A DNA stretch of 46,949 nt from Deltaproteobacteria bacterium (GTDB lineage: Bacteria; Desulfobacterota; GWC2-55-46). The notes under the pieces are model-generated. The model was not told the origin of the DNA. It saw only the letters and a list, made by a program, of their open reading frames with translations, and made no database searches. The position numbers and the translations under genes are program-made. The first letter of the stretch is position 1. Each line of letters begins with the position of its first letter. The stretch is from contig JACRET010000090.1 in NCBI GenBank assembly GCA_016218105.1, positions 1-46,949 on the forward strand. Reading direction: 5' to 3'. Below are positions 6,676 through 15,517 of the stretch, piece after piece.

Positions 6676-9366
6676 TTACCTTTTCCGCTCACTCGGCCAG
6701 AGGGCCTTCACCGCTTCCATTAAGACAAGCGGCTGGACAGAGGCCCCGAAGACTATCGCCCAATCAAAAAGTGAAAGAGGGACAACCTTGAATATCGCCT
6801 GAAGGGAAGGTATGTAGATCAGTAAAAGCTGTGTGGAAAATATCAGGAGCACAGCCATGTTGAGCGTTTTATTCGAAAAGACCCCTATCTTGAATACCGA
6901 GTCCCAAGCGCTCCGGCAATTGAAGACATGGAACTTCTGGCAGAAGACCAGTACCGTAAAGGCCATGGTCTGCGCCTTGATTATCGATGCCTCGAAATAA
7001 TAAAGCTCAAGCGTAAACACGCCAAGGGTGCAGGCCGCGATAAATACCCCCTGTACGAGCATGACCCATATGAGGGTATTCGTGACTATCCCTTCCGCCT
7101 TATCCCTCGGCGGCCTGTCCATTACGGCCGGGTCTATGGGCTCCATGGCAAGCCCGAGCGCGGGAAGCCCGTCGGTCACAAGGTTTGTCCAGAGTATCTG
7201 AACCGGGAGGAGCGGAAGCGGCATCCCTGTAAGCGAGGCTATAAGGAGCACGAATATCTCGCCGATATTGCAGGATAAGAGGAAGTGAACGACCCTCCTG
7301 ATGTTGTCGAATATGCCCCTGCCTTCCTCGACGGCGGAGACTATAGAGGCGAAGTTGTCGTCCGTCAAGACCATGTCCGAGGCCTCTTTGGTGACGTCCG
7401 TTCCGGTTATGCCCATCGCTACGCCGATATCCGCCTCTTTCAGAGCCGGCGCGTCGTTGACCCCGTCCCCTGTCATGGCGATGATCTCACCGCGCCCCCG
7501 CCATGCCTTTACCACCTTAATCTTATGGTCGGGATTGACCCTCGCGTATACCTTTATTTTGGGCAGCAGCCTCTGGAATTCATCGCCGGTCATCTTGTCA
7601 AGCTCTTCGCCTGTCACCGCGACGTCGCCTTCCTTAAAGATGCCGAGTTCTTTTGCTATGGCTACAGCGGTCATCTTGTGGTCGCCTGTGATCATAATAG
7701 GCATTATGCCGGCGGACTTGGCTTTCTCTACGGCCTTGAATACCTCCTCCCTCGGCGGGTCTATCATCCCGACGAGCCCTATGAAGGTAAGGTCTTTTTC
7801 GAGCTGATGGATATTGTGTACCGGAAGCGGCTCCTTTGACGTGCGCATCGCGAGCCCCAATACCCTTAAAGCCGAAATGGAGAAAACGTCGCTCGACATG
7901 GTAATGGCTCCTTTGTCAGCTTCATTTATCGGCCTCGATCCGCTGCTTGCAAGGACTGATGAGCAAAGGGACACTATGCGTTCCGGCGCGCCTTTTATGA
8001 AGGCGTAATAGAGGCCGTCGTCCCTGTATACCGCCGTCATCATCTTCCTTTCGGCGTCAAATGGCACTTCTCCGATAAATTTAAATTGCCCGGCAAGCCC
8101 TTCCTTCGTAAGCCCGCCTTTCTGCCCCAGGGTCAGGAGCGCCCCTTCCGTCGGATCTCCTATCACGGCCCAGGAGCCGTCCTCTCCCTGTTTAAGCTCG
8201 GCGGTGTTGCAGAAGAGCCCTGCCTTCAATGCCTGAAGGAGGACGGGGTTTTTATCAGGGTCGATCTTTTCCGAATCTCTCCTGAAATCCCCGGCCGGCC
8301 CGTAACCCGTCCCCGATACATTGATCAGATCGCCGGTTGAAAGATAGATGCTTCTTACCGTCATCTGGTTTTGTGTCAGTGTTCCGGTCTTGTCAGAGGC
8401 GACGATAGTGGCCGAACCAAGGGTTTCAACGGAGGGGAGCTTTCTTACGAGGGCGTGCCTTTTGACCATCCGCTGCACGCCAAGGGCAAGGACTATTGTG
8501 ACTACGGCCGGAAGGCCTTCCGGGATAGCGGCCACAGCCAGACTTACCGCGATAAGGAACATATCCAGGATGGCCTCGCCTCTTGCTACCCCTATCGCGA
8601 ATATGACCGCGCAGATGACGCCTGCCGCGTATACGAGAAGCCTGGCGAACTCGGCGAGCCTCTTCTGAAGCGGCGTGGGTTCGGCCTTTACTTCCTGGAG
8701 CATCTTCGCGATCTTGCCCATCTCGGTAGCCATGCCGGTGGCGATTACCGCTGCCTTGCATCTGCCGTAGACTATATTTGTACCCAGGTACGCCATGTTA
8801 GTCCTGTCGGCCAGGGGGACTGTGTTTTCAAGCTCGGCAGGGTCTTTTTCAATGGCATGGGATTCTCCCGTTAAAGCGGCCTCCTGCACCTTAAGGAATT
8901 GAGATTCGACGATCCTCAGGTCAGCCGGGACGTGATCGCCGCTTTCAAGTACTACGATATCTCCCTGCACAAGCTCGGAAGCTGGAACGGTCGAGAGGGA
9001 GCCGTCCCTTAATACCTTTGAGGACGGCGCGGAGAGTTTCTTCAAGGCCTCCATGACCTTCGCGGCCTTTTCTTCCTGGATAAAGCCTATTATGCCGTTT
9101 AAGATTACTATCGCCATGATGGCGAGCGCGTCTATCCACTCTCCAAGAACCCCGGCGATAACGGCCGCGCCGATAAGCACCAGGATGATGAATTCGGTGA
9201 ACTGCTTCAGGAATTTAAGGATCGGGTGCTCTTTCTTTTCCTCGGCGAGCCTGTTCGGCCCGAAGGTTTTAAGGCGCGCATCCGCCTCAGCGGAGGAAAG
9301 CCCCTTCTCCGGGTCTGTCCCGAGCTCTCTAATGATGTCGATCGCTTTTTTCTGATACCAGTCCAT
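6676..9366 (-). CDS. P-type Ca2+-transporting ATPase (SERCA-like)
   Basis: An 896-residue P2A-type ATPase of the inner membrane. The order of domains is a cation-ATPase N-terminal segment (1-60), M1-M2, the actuator domain with TGES (166-169) and M3-M4 with the ion-site PEGLP (282-286). DKTGTLT (325-331) follows, with D325 as the phosphorylated residue. The nucleotide domain has FIKGAPE, and the hinge is [22 protein letters not shown]. Six C-terminal helices include NIGEIF (M5) and [17 protein letters not shown] (M6), ion-site segments characteristic of Ca2+ pumps. AAGGGATC precedes the ATG. It is probably monocistronic. The exact ion (Ca2+ versus Mn2+) is inferred from family only. Confidence 0.93.
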   Translation of the reverse strand: MDWYQKKAIDIIRELGTDPEKGLSSAEADARLKTFGPNRLAEEKKEHPILKFLKQFTEFIILVLIGAAVIAGVLGEWIDALAIMAIVILNGIIGFIQEEKAAKVMEALKKLSAPSSKVLRDGSLSTVPASELVQGDIVVLESGDHVPADLRIVESQFLKVQEAALTGESHAIEKDPAELENTVPLADRTNMAYLGTNIVYGRCKAAVIATGMATEMGKIAKMLQEVKAEPTPLQKRLAEFARLLVYAAGVICAVIFAIGVARGEAILDMFLIAVSLAVAAIPEGLPAVVTIVLALGVQRMVKRHALVRKLPSVETLGSATIVASDKTGTLTQNQMTVRSIYLSTGDLINVSGTGYGPAGDFRRDSEKIDPDKNPVLLQALKAGLFCNTAELKQGEDGSWAVIGDPTEGALLTLGQKGGLTKEGLAGQFKFIGEVPFDAERKMMTAVYRDDGLYYAFIKGAPERIVSLCSSVLASSGSRPINEADKGAITMSSDVFSISALRVLGLAMRTSKEPLPVHNIHQLEKDLTFIGLVGMIDPPREEVFKAVEKAKSAGIMPIMITGDHKMTAVAIAKELGIFKEGDVAVTGEELDKMTGDEFQRLLPKIKVYARVNPDHKIKVVKAWRGRGEIIAMTGDGVNDAPALKEADIGVAMGITGTDVTKEASDMVLTDDNFASIVSAVEEGRGIFDNIRRVVHFLLSCNIGEIFVLLIASLTGMPLPLLPVQILWTNLVTDGLPALGLAMEPIDPAVMDRPPRDKAEGIVTNTLIWVMLVQGVFIAACTLGVFTLELYYFEASIIKAQTMAFTVLVFCQKFHVFNCRSAWDSVFKIGVFSNKTLNMAVLLIFSTQLLLIYIPSLQAIFKVVPLSLFDWAIVFGASVQPLVLMEAVKALWPSERKR

Positions 9367-9561
9367 GATCCCTTTCAGGGGCTAATTCCCGCTGCCTTTA
9401 CAAAAAGCCTGTTTTCGCGCTATGTTTCTTCAGGTGTATTATAAGTAATTACCTCTTTAAATAAAAGCATTCAATATTTCTGAGTGGGCAGCCGTATCCA
9501 GCTAACACTAATTGCTCGGCTCGGAAAGTCTTGCAATTAGGCAATGCATTCATGGATTGCA

Positions 9562-9591
9562 CCAGCAGGGTGTTTTTCAACACCCTGCTGG
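9562..9591. repeat. Perfect 13-bp hairpin upstream of the LPS cluster
   Basis: CCAGCAGGGTGTT and AACACCCTGCTGG form a perfect stem with loop TTTC. It is followed by TTTCATAAT rather than a full U-run. It sits 20 nt before the putative -35 box of the LPS cluster. It may terminate upstream transcription or act as an operator. Confidence 0.6.
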
Positions 9592-9611
9592 TTTCATAAT
9601 CCTTAATTAAA

Positions 9612-9642
9612 TTGACAAGGGATGTGCCTTTTATAATATAAT
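9612..9642 (+). promoter_or_regulatory. Candidate promoter of the LPS core cluster
   Basis: TTGACA (9612-9617) is a perfect -35 box. Several overlapping -10 candidates follow: TAATAT at 9634 with 16-nt spacing, and TATAAT at 9632 and 9637 with 14- and 19-nt spacing. The predicted start is around 9645-9650, about 60 nt before the waaF ATG. Confidence 0.5.
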
Positions 9643-9707
9643 ACAATATTAAGGTTTGTGCTTGGAGCTCTGTTAAAACTCTTTGTATTTCCAAATATTT
9701 TGGGCAG

Positions 9708-10748
9708 ATGGATGCGAGGAATAAAATAAAAAAGATACTGGTTCGGGCGCCAAACTGGATAGGGGACGCCGTGATGGCCCTCCCCGCCGTCGAAAGCCTC
9801 AAGGCGCTTTATAAGGGCGCTGAGATAACGGTGTTGACCAAAGGGCGCGCCGTGCCCGTATTCCAGAATAATCCGTCCGTAGGCGGGATTATCGAATATG
9901 ACGATAAGGGGAGCCATAAGGGGCTTAAGGGAAGGCTTAAGCTGAGGGGAGAGATAAAAGAGCGCGCCTTCGATATAGCCGTCCTTTTTCAGAACGCGTT
10001 CGATGCCGCCTTTATCGCGTTTATATCGGGGGTGCCTGTGCGGGCAGGCTACGCCAGGGACTTTAGAACCAAACTCCTTACAAGGCCGATCCCTGTAACG
10101 GAAGAGATTAAAAAAGCCCATCAGGTCTTTTATTACCTGAATATAGTAAAGGCGCTTGGTGGAGGCGTCCCGAAGCGCCCGGTTCCGAAGATATATTTAA
10201 GCGAAGATGAGAGGGCCTGGGCGGAATCCTTCATAAAAGATAACGGCTTGAAAGGGGCTTTTCTCGTAGGGGCCGCGCCGGGGGCAAGCTATGGGCCGGC
10301 AAAGAGGTGGCCCCCTGAAAGGTTTGCCGAAGCGCTTACAAAAATCATAAAAGACAGGGATGCCGTAGCCCTTGTCTTCGGCGCGAGCGAGGATAAGGAA
10401 GCATCGCTGGAGGTTACCAGGAATTTAAAGATAAAGTACATAGACCTCACCGGAAAGATTTCGCTGAGGAGTTTCATGGCCATAGCTTCAAGGCTTGAGC
10501 TTTTCATAACGAACGATTCAGGCCCGATGCACATAGGCGCGGCGCTCGGCACGCCGACGATAGCTATATTCGGCTCAACGGACCCGCTCTTGACAGGCCC
10601 GCTGGGGCCGCATGCGAGGGTCGTTCAAAAAAAGACCGAGTGCAGCCCGTGCTTTGAGAGAGAGTGCAGGTTCGGGCATTATAACTGCCTGTCGATAAGC
10701 GCGGCAGAGGCCGCGCGGGCCGCGGACGGGCTGCTTAAGGAAATATAG
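9708..10748 (+). CDS. waaF: ADP-heptose:LPS heptosyltransferase II (GT9)
   Basis: A 346-residue cytoplasmic GT-B glycosyltransferase that adds the second heptose to the LPS inner core. The N-terminus ILVRAPNWIGDAVMALPAVESL is diagnostic of the WaaF/heptosyltransferase II group. The C-terminal donor-binding half has KRWPPERFAEAL and FITNDSGPMHIGAALGTPTIAIFG. Near the end is a four-cysteine cluster (C312, C315, C320, C327; CSPCFEREC) like those in three other GT9 proteins of this cluster. It is the first gene of the LPS operon, and its TAG overlaps the GTG of gmhB by one base. Confidence 0.88.
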   Translation: MDARNKIKKILVRAPNWIGDAVMALPAVESLKALYKGAEITVLTKGRAVPVFQNNPSVGGIIEYDDKGSHKGLKGRLKLRGEIKERAFDIAVLFQNAFDAAFIAFISGVPVRAGYARDFRTKLLTRPIPVTEEIKKAHQVFYYLNIVKALGGGVPKRPVPKIYLSEDERAWAESFIKDNGLKGAFLVGAAPGASYGPAKRWPPERFAEALTKIIKDRDAVALVFGASEDKEASLEVTRNLKIKYIDLTGKISLRSFMAIASRLELFITNDSGPMHIGAALGTPTIAIFGSTDPLLTGPLGPHARVVQKKTECSPCFERECRFGHYNCLSISAAEAARAADGLLKEI

Positions 10749-11317
10749 TGGAGAGTAGCGCAAACATAAGAAAATTGGCCGTATTCCTCGACAGGGACGG
10801 GACCATCAACGAAGACCCCGGTTATCTTTATAAGCCGGATGAGCTGGTAATGATCGGGGGGGCGGCAAAGGCCATAAAGGAGCTTAACGCCGCGTCCATC
10901 AAGGTCATAATCGTCAGCAACCAGTCGGGCGTGGGCAGGGGCTATTTTACGGATGCCGATGTGGAGGCCGTGAATGAGAAGCTCATGAGGCTTTTGGCGG
11001 TCGAGGGGGCGAGCATTGACGCGATATATTACTGCAACCACCACCCGGATACCGCCTGCCAATGCAGGAAGCCGAATACCGGGATGATGGAGCAGGCCTC
11101 GCTTGAGCACGGGATTGACATAACCCGCTCGTATGTCGTCGGCGACAAGGGCTCTGATGTGGAGCTTGCCAAACAAGCCGGAGCAAAGTCCGTTCTTGTC
11201 CTGACCGGCAAGGGCGGGAGCGAGCTGAAAACACTGAAGCGTCCCGCCGACTGCGTGGCAAAGGATTTGTCCGAAGCCGTGGCGTGGATACTGAAAGACC
11301 TTAAGGCGGGTAGATAA
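10748..11317 (+). CDS. gmhB: D-glycero-beta-D-manno-heptose-1,7-bisphosphate 7-phosphatase
   Basis: A 189-residue HAD phosphatase removing the 7-phosphate from heptose bisphosphate in ADP-heptose synthesis. FLDRDGTINEDPGYL carries the nucleophile and acid/base pair (D15, D17). VSNQSGVGRG is HAD motif II. The zinc loop is C96-N-H98 with C104-Q-C106, and the C-terminal GDKGSDVELAKQAG is motif IV. The GTG start at 10748 overlaps the waaF stop by one base, which argues for translational coupling. It would work with the kinase RfaE1 encoded at 25950. GmhA and the adenylyltransferase are not in the window. Confidence 0.93.
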   Translation: MESSANIRKLAVFLDRDGTINEDPGYLYKPDELVMIGGAAKAIKELNAASIKVIIVSNQSGVGRGYFTDADVEAVNEKLMRLLAVEGASIDAIYYCNHHPDTACQCRKPNTGMMEQASLEHGIDITRSYVVGDKGSDVELAKQAGAKSVLVLTGKGGSELKTLKRPADCVAKDLSEAVAWILKDLKAGR

Positions 11318-11325
11318 CCTCTGCA

Positions 11326-12342
11326 ATGAAGGTCCTGATAATCAAACTCTCTTCTATAGGCGACTGCGTTCAGACCCTGCCTGCCCTGTATGCCCTCAGA
11401 AAAGGGTTCGGGAAAAAAGGCATAAAGGCGCGGATAGACTGGCTTGTGGAGGAAGCGGCAAGCTCGATACTTAAAGACAATCAGATGCTCGACAACCTCA
11501 TAGTGGTGAAGAGGGGGTGGGCTGGGAACCTTAAGGAGAATCTTAAGGCGGCGCGGTCTCTGGCCTCAGAGCATTATGATATCGTGATCGATTTTCAGGG
11601 GCTACTTAAAAGCGCCGTCTGGGTGATGCTGTCCGGAGGCAAGAGGAGGATAGGTTTCAGGAACGGGAGGGAATTAAGCCACCTGTTCCTGAACGAAAAG
11701 CTCCCGGCCTTTGACCTGGAAATGCACGCGGTCGATAGATATCTGAGCCTGGCCAAATACCTTGGCGGGCTTACCGGCGAAGCCGTCTTTCCCATAGACA
11801 CGGGGAAAGAGAGCTCGGGGTTAAAAAAGAAGCTTAAAGAGAGCGGGATTAAAAACGGAAGCCCGTTCTTTGTGATGGTGACAAGGGCAAGGTGGGCTAC
11901 AAAGCTCTGGACTGACAGGAAGTTCGTCGAAGCCGCGAGGCGGATAATAGACAAGACCGGCATGCAGGCGGTGCTTGCCGGAGGGGCTTCGGACAGCGCG
12001 GCGCTCGATAAGATAAGAGATGAGATAGGGCATGGCTCCGTCAATCTCGCCGGAAGGACGGATCTGAAAGAGCTTGCCGCTTTATTTAAAATGGCAAGCT
12101 TTGTAATAACGGTCGATTCAGGCCCCATGCACATGGCCTCCGCCGTAGGCGCGAAGACAGTTGCCCTGTTCGGCCCTACGGCCCCCTGGCGCACAGGGCC
12201 GTACGGCAAAGGCCATATTATCATCCGCAAAGGCGTTGCCTGCAGCCCATGCTTCAAGAAAAGATGCGGGGAACCGAAGTGCATGGAAGGGATCACGGTC
12301 GAAGAGGTAGTCGAGGGAGCTTTAAAAATAACAGGCAAGTGA
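11326..12342 (+). CDS. waaC: LPS heptosyltransferase I (GT9)
   Basis: A 338-residue GT-B enzyme that probably transfers the first heptose to Kdo2-lipid A. KVLIIKLSSIGDCVQTLPALYAL at the N-terminus and IDWLVEEAASSIL match the heptosyltransferase I group. RARWATKLWTDRKFVEAA and FVITVDSGPMHMASAVGAKTVALFGPTAPWRTGPYG form the donor site. A C-terminal cysteine cluster (C306, C309, C314, C319; CSPCFKKRC) parallels that of waaF. It starts 8 nt after gmhB. Assignment as I rather than II rests on these N-terminal motifs. Confidence 0.86.
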   Translation: MKVLIIKLSSIGDCVQTLPALYALRKGFGKKGIKARIDWLVEEAASSILKDNQMLDNLIVVKRGWAGNLKENLKAARSLASEHYDIVIDFQGLLKSAVWVMLSGGKRRIGFRNGRELSHLFLNEKLPAFDLEMHAVDRYLSLAKYLGGLTGEAVFPIDTGKESSGLKKKLKESGIKNGSPFFVMVTRARWATKLWTDRKFVEAARRIIDKTGMQAVLAGGASDSAALDKIRDEIGHGSVNLAGRTDLKELAALFKMASFVITVDSGPMHMASAVGAKTVALFGPTAPWRTGPYGKGHIIIRKGVACSPCFKKRCGEPKCMEGITVEEVVEGALKITGK

Positions 12343-12364
12343 TTCGAAAGGCAGAAGATTCCAA

Positions 12365-12952
12365 ATGGATTCCCTGATACGGTTCGACGCGGAAATATTC
12401 CGGCTCATCAATATGAGGCTTGCCTCCGGGTATCTCGACATTGTGATGCCTTATGTGACCGAGAAGTTCAATTTCCTCGGGGCTATTATCGTAGCCGCGC
12501 TTCTTATAATGATACTCGGGAACAAAAGGGACAGGATCGGCCTGGTCGTCCTCGTCGCGTTAGTGCTCTTAAGCGACCTTGCCTCGAACCTCTTAAAGCA
12601 GGTATTTTTAAGGGTCAGGCCTTGTAACGCCCTTGACGGGGTCCGGTTGCTCGTCGGCTGCAGCGGGTCATACTCGCTTCCTTCGGGGCACGCAACGAAC
12701 ATATTCGCCGCAATGGTCTTTCTGACCTTGAGGTACAAGAGGTTCTTCCTGCTATTTCTGGCGATAGCCGTCACTGTCTCGTACTCAAGGGTATATGTGG
12801 GCGTGCATTACCCCTTTGATGTGTTTTCAGGCGCGATCCTCGGCTCTCTTATGGCGTATGCCTTCACGTTTGCTGAAAAGAGGTTCTTTAAGGATAAGCT
12901 TAAAAAGGCGCTGGAAAACCCGGAAGACGATAGAGGCTCATTTGAAGCATAG
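12365..12952 (+). CDS. PAP2-superfamily membrane lipid phosphatase
   Basis: A 195-residue integral membrane phosphatase with the complete three-part PAP2 active site: K78-x6-R85-P86 (KQVFLRVRP), PSGH at 106-109 and S141-R-x5-H148-x3-D152 (SRVYVGVHYPFD). It has about five membrane helices. In an LPS cluster the likely substrates are undecaprenyl diphosphate (carrier recycling) or a lipid A phosphate; sequence does not decide. Its last codons overlap the proposed start of the GT39 gene by 11 nt. Confidence 0.85.
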   Translation: MDSLIRFDAEIFRLINMRLASGYLDIVMPYVTEKFNFLGAIIVAALLIMILGNKRDRIGLVVLVALVLLSDLASNLLKQVFLRVRPCNALDGVRLLVGCSGSYSLPSGHATNIFAAMVFLTLRYKRFFLLFLAIAVTVSYSRVYVGVHYPFDVFSGAILGSLMAYAFTFAEKRFFKDKLKKALENPEDDRGSFEA

Positions 12953-14453
12953 GAACCTGACCCTCTGGTTTATAGCCGCGTTCGCGGTATTCCGGATACT
13001 ATATGTCATTTACACACCTTTCGACATTTCTCCGGATGAGGCGCACTACTGGGAGTGGTCGAGGAGGCTCGATCTCTCGTACTACAGTAAAGGCCCTGGC
13101 GTTGCCTACGCGATAGCCTTCTTTTCTTCGATCTTCGGCCCGACCGGGATCGGGATAAGGATCGGCGCGGTGATCGTCTCAAGCATTTCCTCCTATCTCG
13201 TCTTTCTGCTCGGAAAAGAGATATTTAATGAAAAAGCAGGGTTTTACGGGGCGCTTTTAACCAATATCTCCCCGATATTCGCCATCGGCTCGGTGCTCAT
13301 GACGACCGATGTCCTCTTTCTCTTTTTCTGGATAAGCTCGGTCTATTTTTTAAACAGGGCGCTTGAGGGCAAAAACAGCTTATGGTGGTACATGGCGGGC
13401 GTTTCCATAGGGTTGGGATTTTTATGCAAGTACACTATGGTGCTCATTTACCCATCCCTCCTCTTGATGCTCATATTCTCGAAAAAAGAGCGGGTATGGC
13501 TTTTGGATATCCGGCCGTATATTATGGGCCTTATAAGCCTTGCGGCGGCAACATCCGTAATCTACTGGAATATTGCTCACGGACAGGTTACAATAAAGCA
13601 CACAATGGGGCAAGCCCACCTCGGAAGCGGCACGATGTCGTTATGGCCGTTTTTTGAATTCCTGGGCGCTCAGGCCGGGCTTATGTCGCCGCTTATATTT
13701 ATAGCCCTTGTGTACGGGGTGGCGAGGTGCGCTATCTCAGGATTCAGGGAGAAAAGGAGTGCGCTCCTCCTTCTTTTCTTTACTGGCGCGCCACTTTTTT
13801 TGTTTTTCCTTTTTAAGTCCCTTCATGGTAAGGTTCAGGCTAACTGGGCGATAGCATCCTATGTGACCGCTTTCCCCGCCGCGGCCTGGTCTTTTGAAGG
13901 GCTCTACAGCGGCTTGAAGGGGGGCGGAAAAGGGGCGCTGAAGGCGCTGGCCTGGGTTGGGATCATCCTTGGGGCAACGGCTACTTTTTTTGTGTATTTT
14001 CCCTGGATGCTGGGCTCTACGGGCTATAAGCTTATAAGCGGCCCGCCGTATAACAGGGTCACGGGATGGAAAGAGCTTGGCGGGGTTGTTTCGAAGGTAA
14101 AAGAGGAGATGGACAAGCTCGGCCCCAATTTTATCGCGAGCGACACATACCAGATAACCAGCGAGCTTGCCCTCTATGTAAAGGGCAACCCCGTTACTTA
14201 TAATTTCGACACGGGCGGGAGGAGGATGAACCAGTATGACCTCTGGCCCGGCTACGAGACCCTGTCAGGATTTAACGCCATATACGTCAGGGGCGGCAAT
14301 GAACAGGCGCAGGAGAAAATAAAAGCCTCGTTCGACCGGTGCGACAGGGAAGTCACGACACTCCACTGGTACGGTAATCCCTTAAAAGAGTTTACGATCT
14401 TCCGCTGCTATAACTTCAAGGGCATGGATAAGGGAACATACAAAACATATTGA
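12942..14453 (+). CDS. GT39-family polyprenyl-phosphate-sugar glycosyltransferase (ArnT-like)
   Basis: A membrane glycosyltransferase of 503 residues if started at the TTG at 12942, which has AGAGG 5 nt upstream. The frame stays open upstream inside the PAP2 gene, but those codons are not supported. The N-terminus NLTLWFIAAFAVFRILYVIY is a first helix. The acidic loop SPDEAHYWEWSRRLDLSYYSKGP is the GT39/ArnT signature with the catalytic Asp. About ten further helices and a periplasmic C-terminal domain follow. The family moves a sugar from a polyprenyl phosphate to a lipid or protein acceptor in the periplasm. Here it would use the product of the GT2 at 14573. The acceptor is unknown, probably LPS. 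Confidence 0.82.
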   Translation: MKHRNLTLWFIAAFAVFRILYVIYTPFDISPDEAHYWEWSRRLDLSYYSKGPGVAYAIAFFSSIFGPTGIGIRIGAVIVSSISSYLVFLLGKEIFNEKAGFYGALLTNISPIFAIGSVLMTTDVLFLFFWISSVYFLNRALEGKNSLWWYMAGVSIGLGFLCKYTMVLIYPSLLLMLIFSKKERVWLLDIRPYIMGLISLAAATSVIYWNIAHGQVTIKHTMGQAHLGSGTMSLWPFFEFLGAQAGLMSPLIFIALVYGVARCAISGFREKRSALLLLFFTGAPLFLFFLFKSLHGKVQANWAIASYVTAFPAAAWSFEGLYSGLKGGGKGALKALAWVGIILGATATFFVYFPWMLGSTGYKLISGPPYNRVTGWKELGGVVSKVKEEMDKLGPNFIASDTYQITSELALYVKGNPVTYNFDTGGRRMNQYDLWPGYETLSGFNAIYVRGGNEQAQEKIKASFDRCDREVTTLHWYGNPLKEFTIFRCYNFKGMDKGTYKTY

Positions 14454-14454
14454 T

Positions 14455-14560
14455 CGAAGCTCCCCCCGCAAGCGCCGGGGATCTTCGAAACGCCGGGATC
14501 TATAATTTTTTTCGCCAGCTGACGGCAAGCCGGAATTCGCTCGCGATGCATTTTCCCGAT
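14455..14560 (-). repeat. Family D palindromic repeat between GT39 and GT2 genes
   Basis: CGAAGCTCCCCCCGC..GCCGGGGATCTTCG (14455-14487) forms a bulged stem and matches the inverse of 90-125. The right part, ATTCGCTCGCGATGCAT, matches the inverse of the GCATAGCGAGCGCATTCC segment near 20-37 and 42582-42600. It explains the 119-nt gap in an otherwise tight operon and argues against a start at the TTG at 14450. Confidence 0.55.
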
Positions 14561-14572
14561 CAGGAGGGCTCG

Positions 14573-15517
14573 TTGGAAGAGTCTGTTTCAATCGTCATAC
14601 CCGTTTACGAAGAGGAAGAAAGCCTGCCGCACCTGTATAAAGCTGTAAAAGAGGTTACGGAGGGGCTTAAAAGGAAGTACGAGATCGTCTTCGTCGACGA
14701 CGGGTCAAAGGACGGCACCTTTAAGATACTGGAGTCCATTCAGAAAAAAGATCCCACGGTCGTCGTAGTCTCTTTCAGGAGAAACTTCGGCCAGACAGCG
14801 GCTATGGCCGCGGGGTTTGAGTACGCGAGCGGCGATATTATCATCACAATGGACGCGGACCTTCAGAACGACCCTAAGGATATCCCCAGGCTCCTTGAGA
14901 GGATAAAGGATTGCGACGTAGTTAGCGGATGGCGGAAAAACAGGAAAGACAAGTTCATCTCAAGAAGGCTGCCGTCCATAATGGCTAACGGGCTTATCTC
15001 GAAGGTGACCGGCGTCGCTCTCCACGATTACGGCTGCACGCTGAAGGCCTACAGAAAAGAGGTCATAAAAAACGTAAGGTTGTACGGCGAGATGCACCGC
15101 TTCATACCCGCGATATGCAGCTGGGTGGGCGCGACTATCTCAGAGGTTGAGACTACCCACCACGCGAGGAAGTTCGGCAAATCCAAGTACGGCATAGGCA
15201 GGACCATAAGGGTCATACTCGACCTCATAACGGTTAAATTCCTGCAGTCCTTCTCAACGCGCCCGATACACGCCTTCGGGCCGGGCGGGCTTGTGATGGG
15301 GTTCCTCGGGTTTTTCATAGCCCTTTACTTAAGCTTTGAAAAGCTGTTCATGGGAAGGGATATAGGCGGGAGGCCGCTCCTTATATTAAGCGTGCTCTTG
15401 ATAATCCTCGGGGTACAGCTCGTGATAATGGGGCTTCTTGGAGAGATGCTTGCGAGGGTTTATCACGAATCGCAGGGCAAGCCCATATTTACCGTGAAAA
15501 AGGTGCTCGGCAGATGA
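14573..15517 (+). CDS. DPM1/ArnC-like GT2 polyprenyl-phosphate glycosyltransferase
   Basis: A 314-residue GT2 enzyme. The TTG start at 14573 has an ideal AGGAGG 5 nt upstream and gives MEESVSIVIPVYEEEESL, the normal beginning of the fold. The frame is open to 14450, but that part is repeat DNA. Seen in it are FVDDGSKDGTFKIL, FGQTAAMAAGFEYASGD and the metal-binding TMDADLQNDP. Two C-terminal membrane helices (roughly 240-300) are as in ArnC/DPM1-like proteins. It probably makes undecaprenyl-phosphate-linked sugar on the cytosolic face. Its TGA overlaps the next ATG (ATGA), so it is coupled to the flippase-like gene. Confidence 0.86.
   Translation: MEESVSIVIPVYEEEESLPHLYKAVKEVTEGLKRKYEIVFVDDGSKDGTFKILESIQKKDPTVVVVSFRRNFGQTAAMAAGFEYASGDIIITMDADLQNDPKDIPRLLERIKDCDVVSGWRKNRKDKFISRRLPSIMANGLISKVTGVALHDYGCTLKAYRKEVIKNVRLYGEMHRFIPAICSWVGATISEVETTHHARKFGKSKYGIGRTIRVILDLITVKFLQSFSTRPIHAFGPGGLVMGFLGFFIALYLSFEKLFMGRDIGGRPLLILSVLLIILGVQLVIMGLLGEMLARVYHESQGKPIFTVKKVLGR

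Larger units (their letters stand above)
9367..9707. other. Intergenic region before the LPS cluster, about 340 bp
   Basis: It separates divergent genes (Ca2+ ATPase on minus, waaF on plus). It holds a strong hairpin at 9562-9591 and an AT-rich promoter-like zone at 9612-9642. I see no short gene in it. Confidence 0.6.

Noticed and set aside
8371..8874. Long plus-strand frames opposite the Ca2+ ATPase gene
   Set aside because: They are antisense shadows of a fully conserved P-type ATPase and show no family motifs.
9601..9660. Short leader peptide before waaF
   Set aside because: No start codon with a Shine-Dalgarno is present; the AT-rich stretch fits a promoter better.
12795..12941. Upstream extension of the GT39 gene
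   Set aside because: It overlaps the PAP2 active-site coding region and lacks membrane features; the TTG at 12942 has AGAGG.
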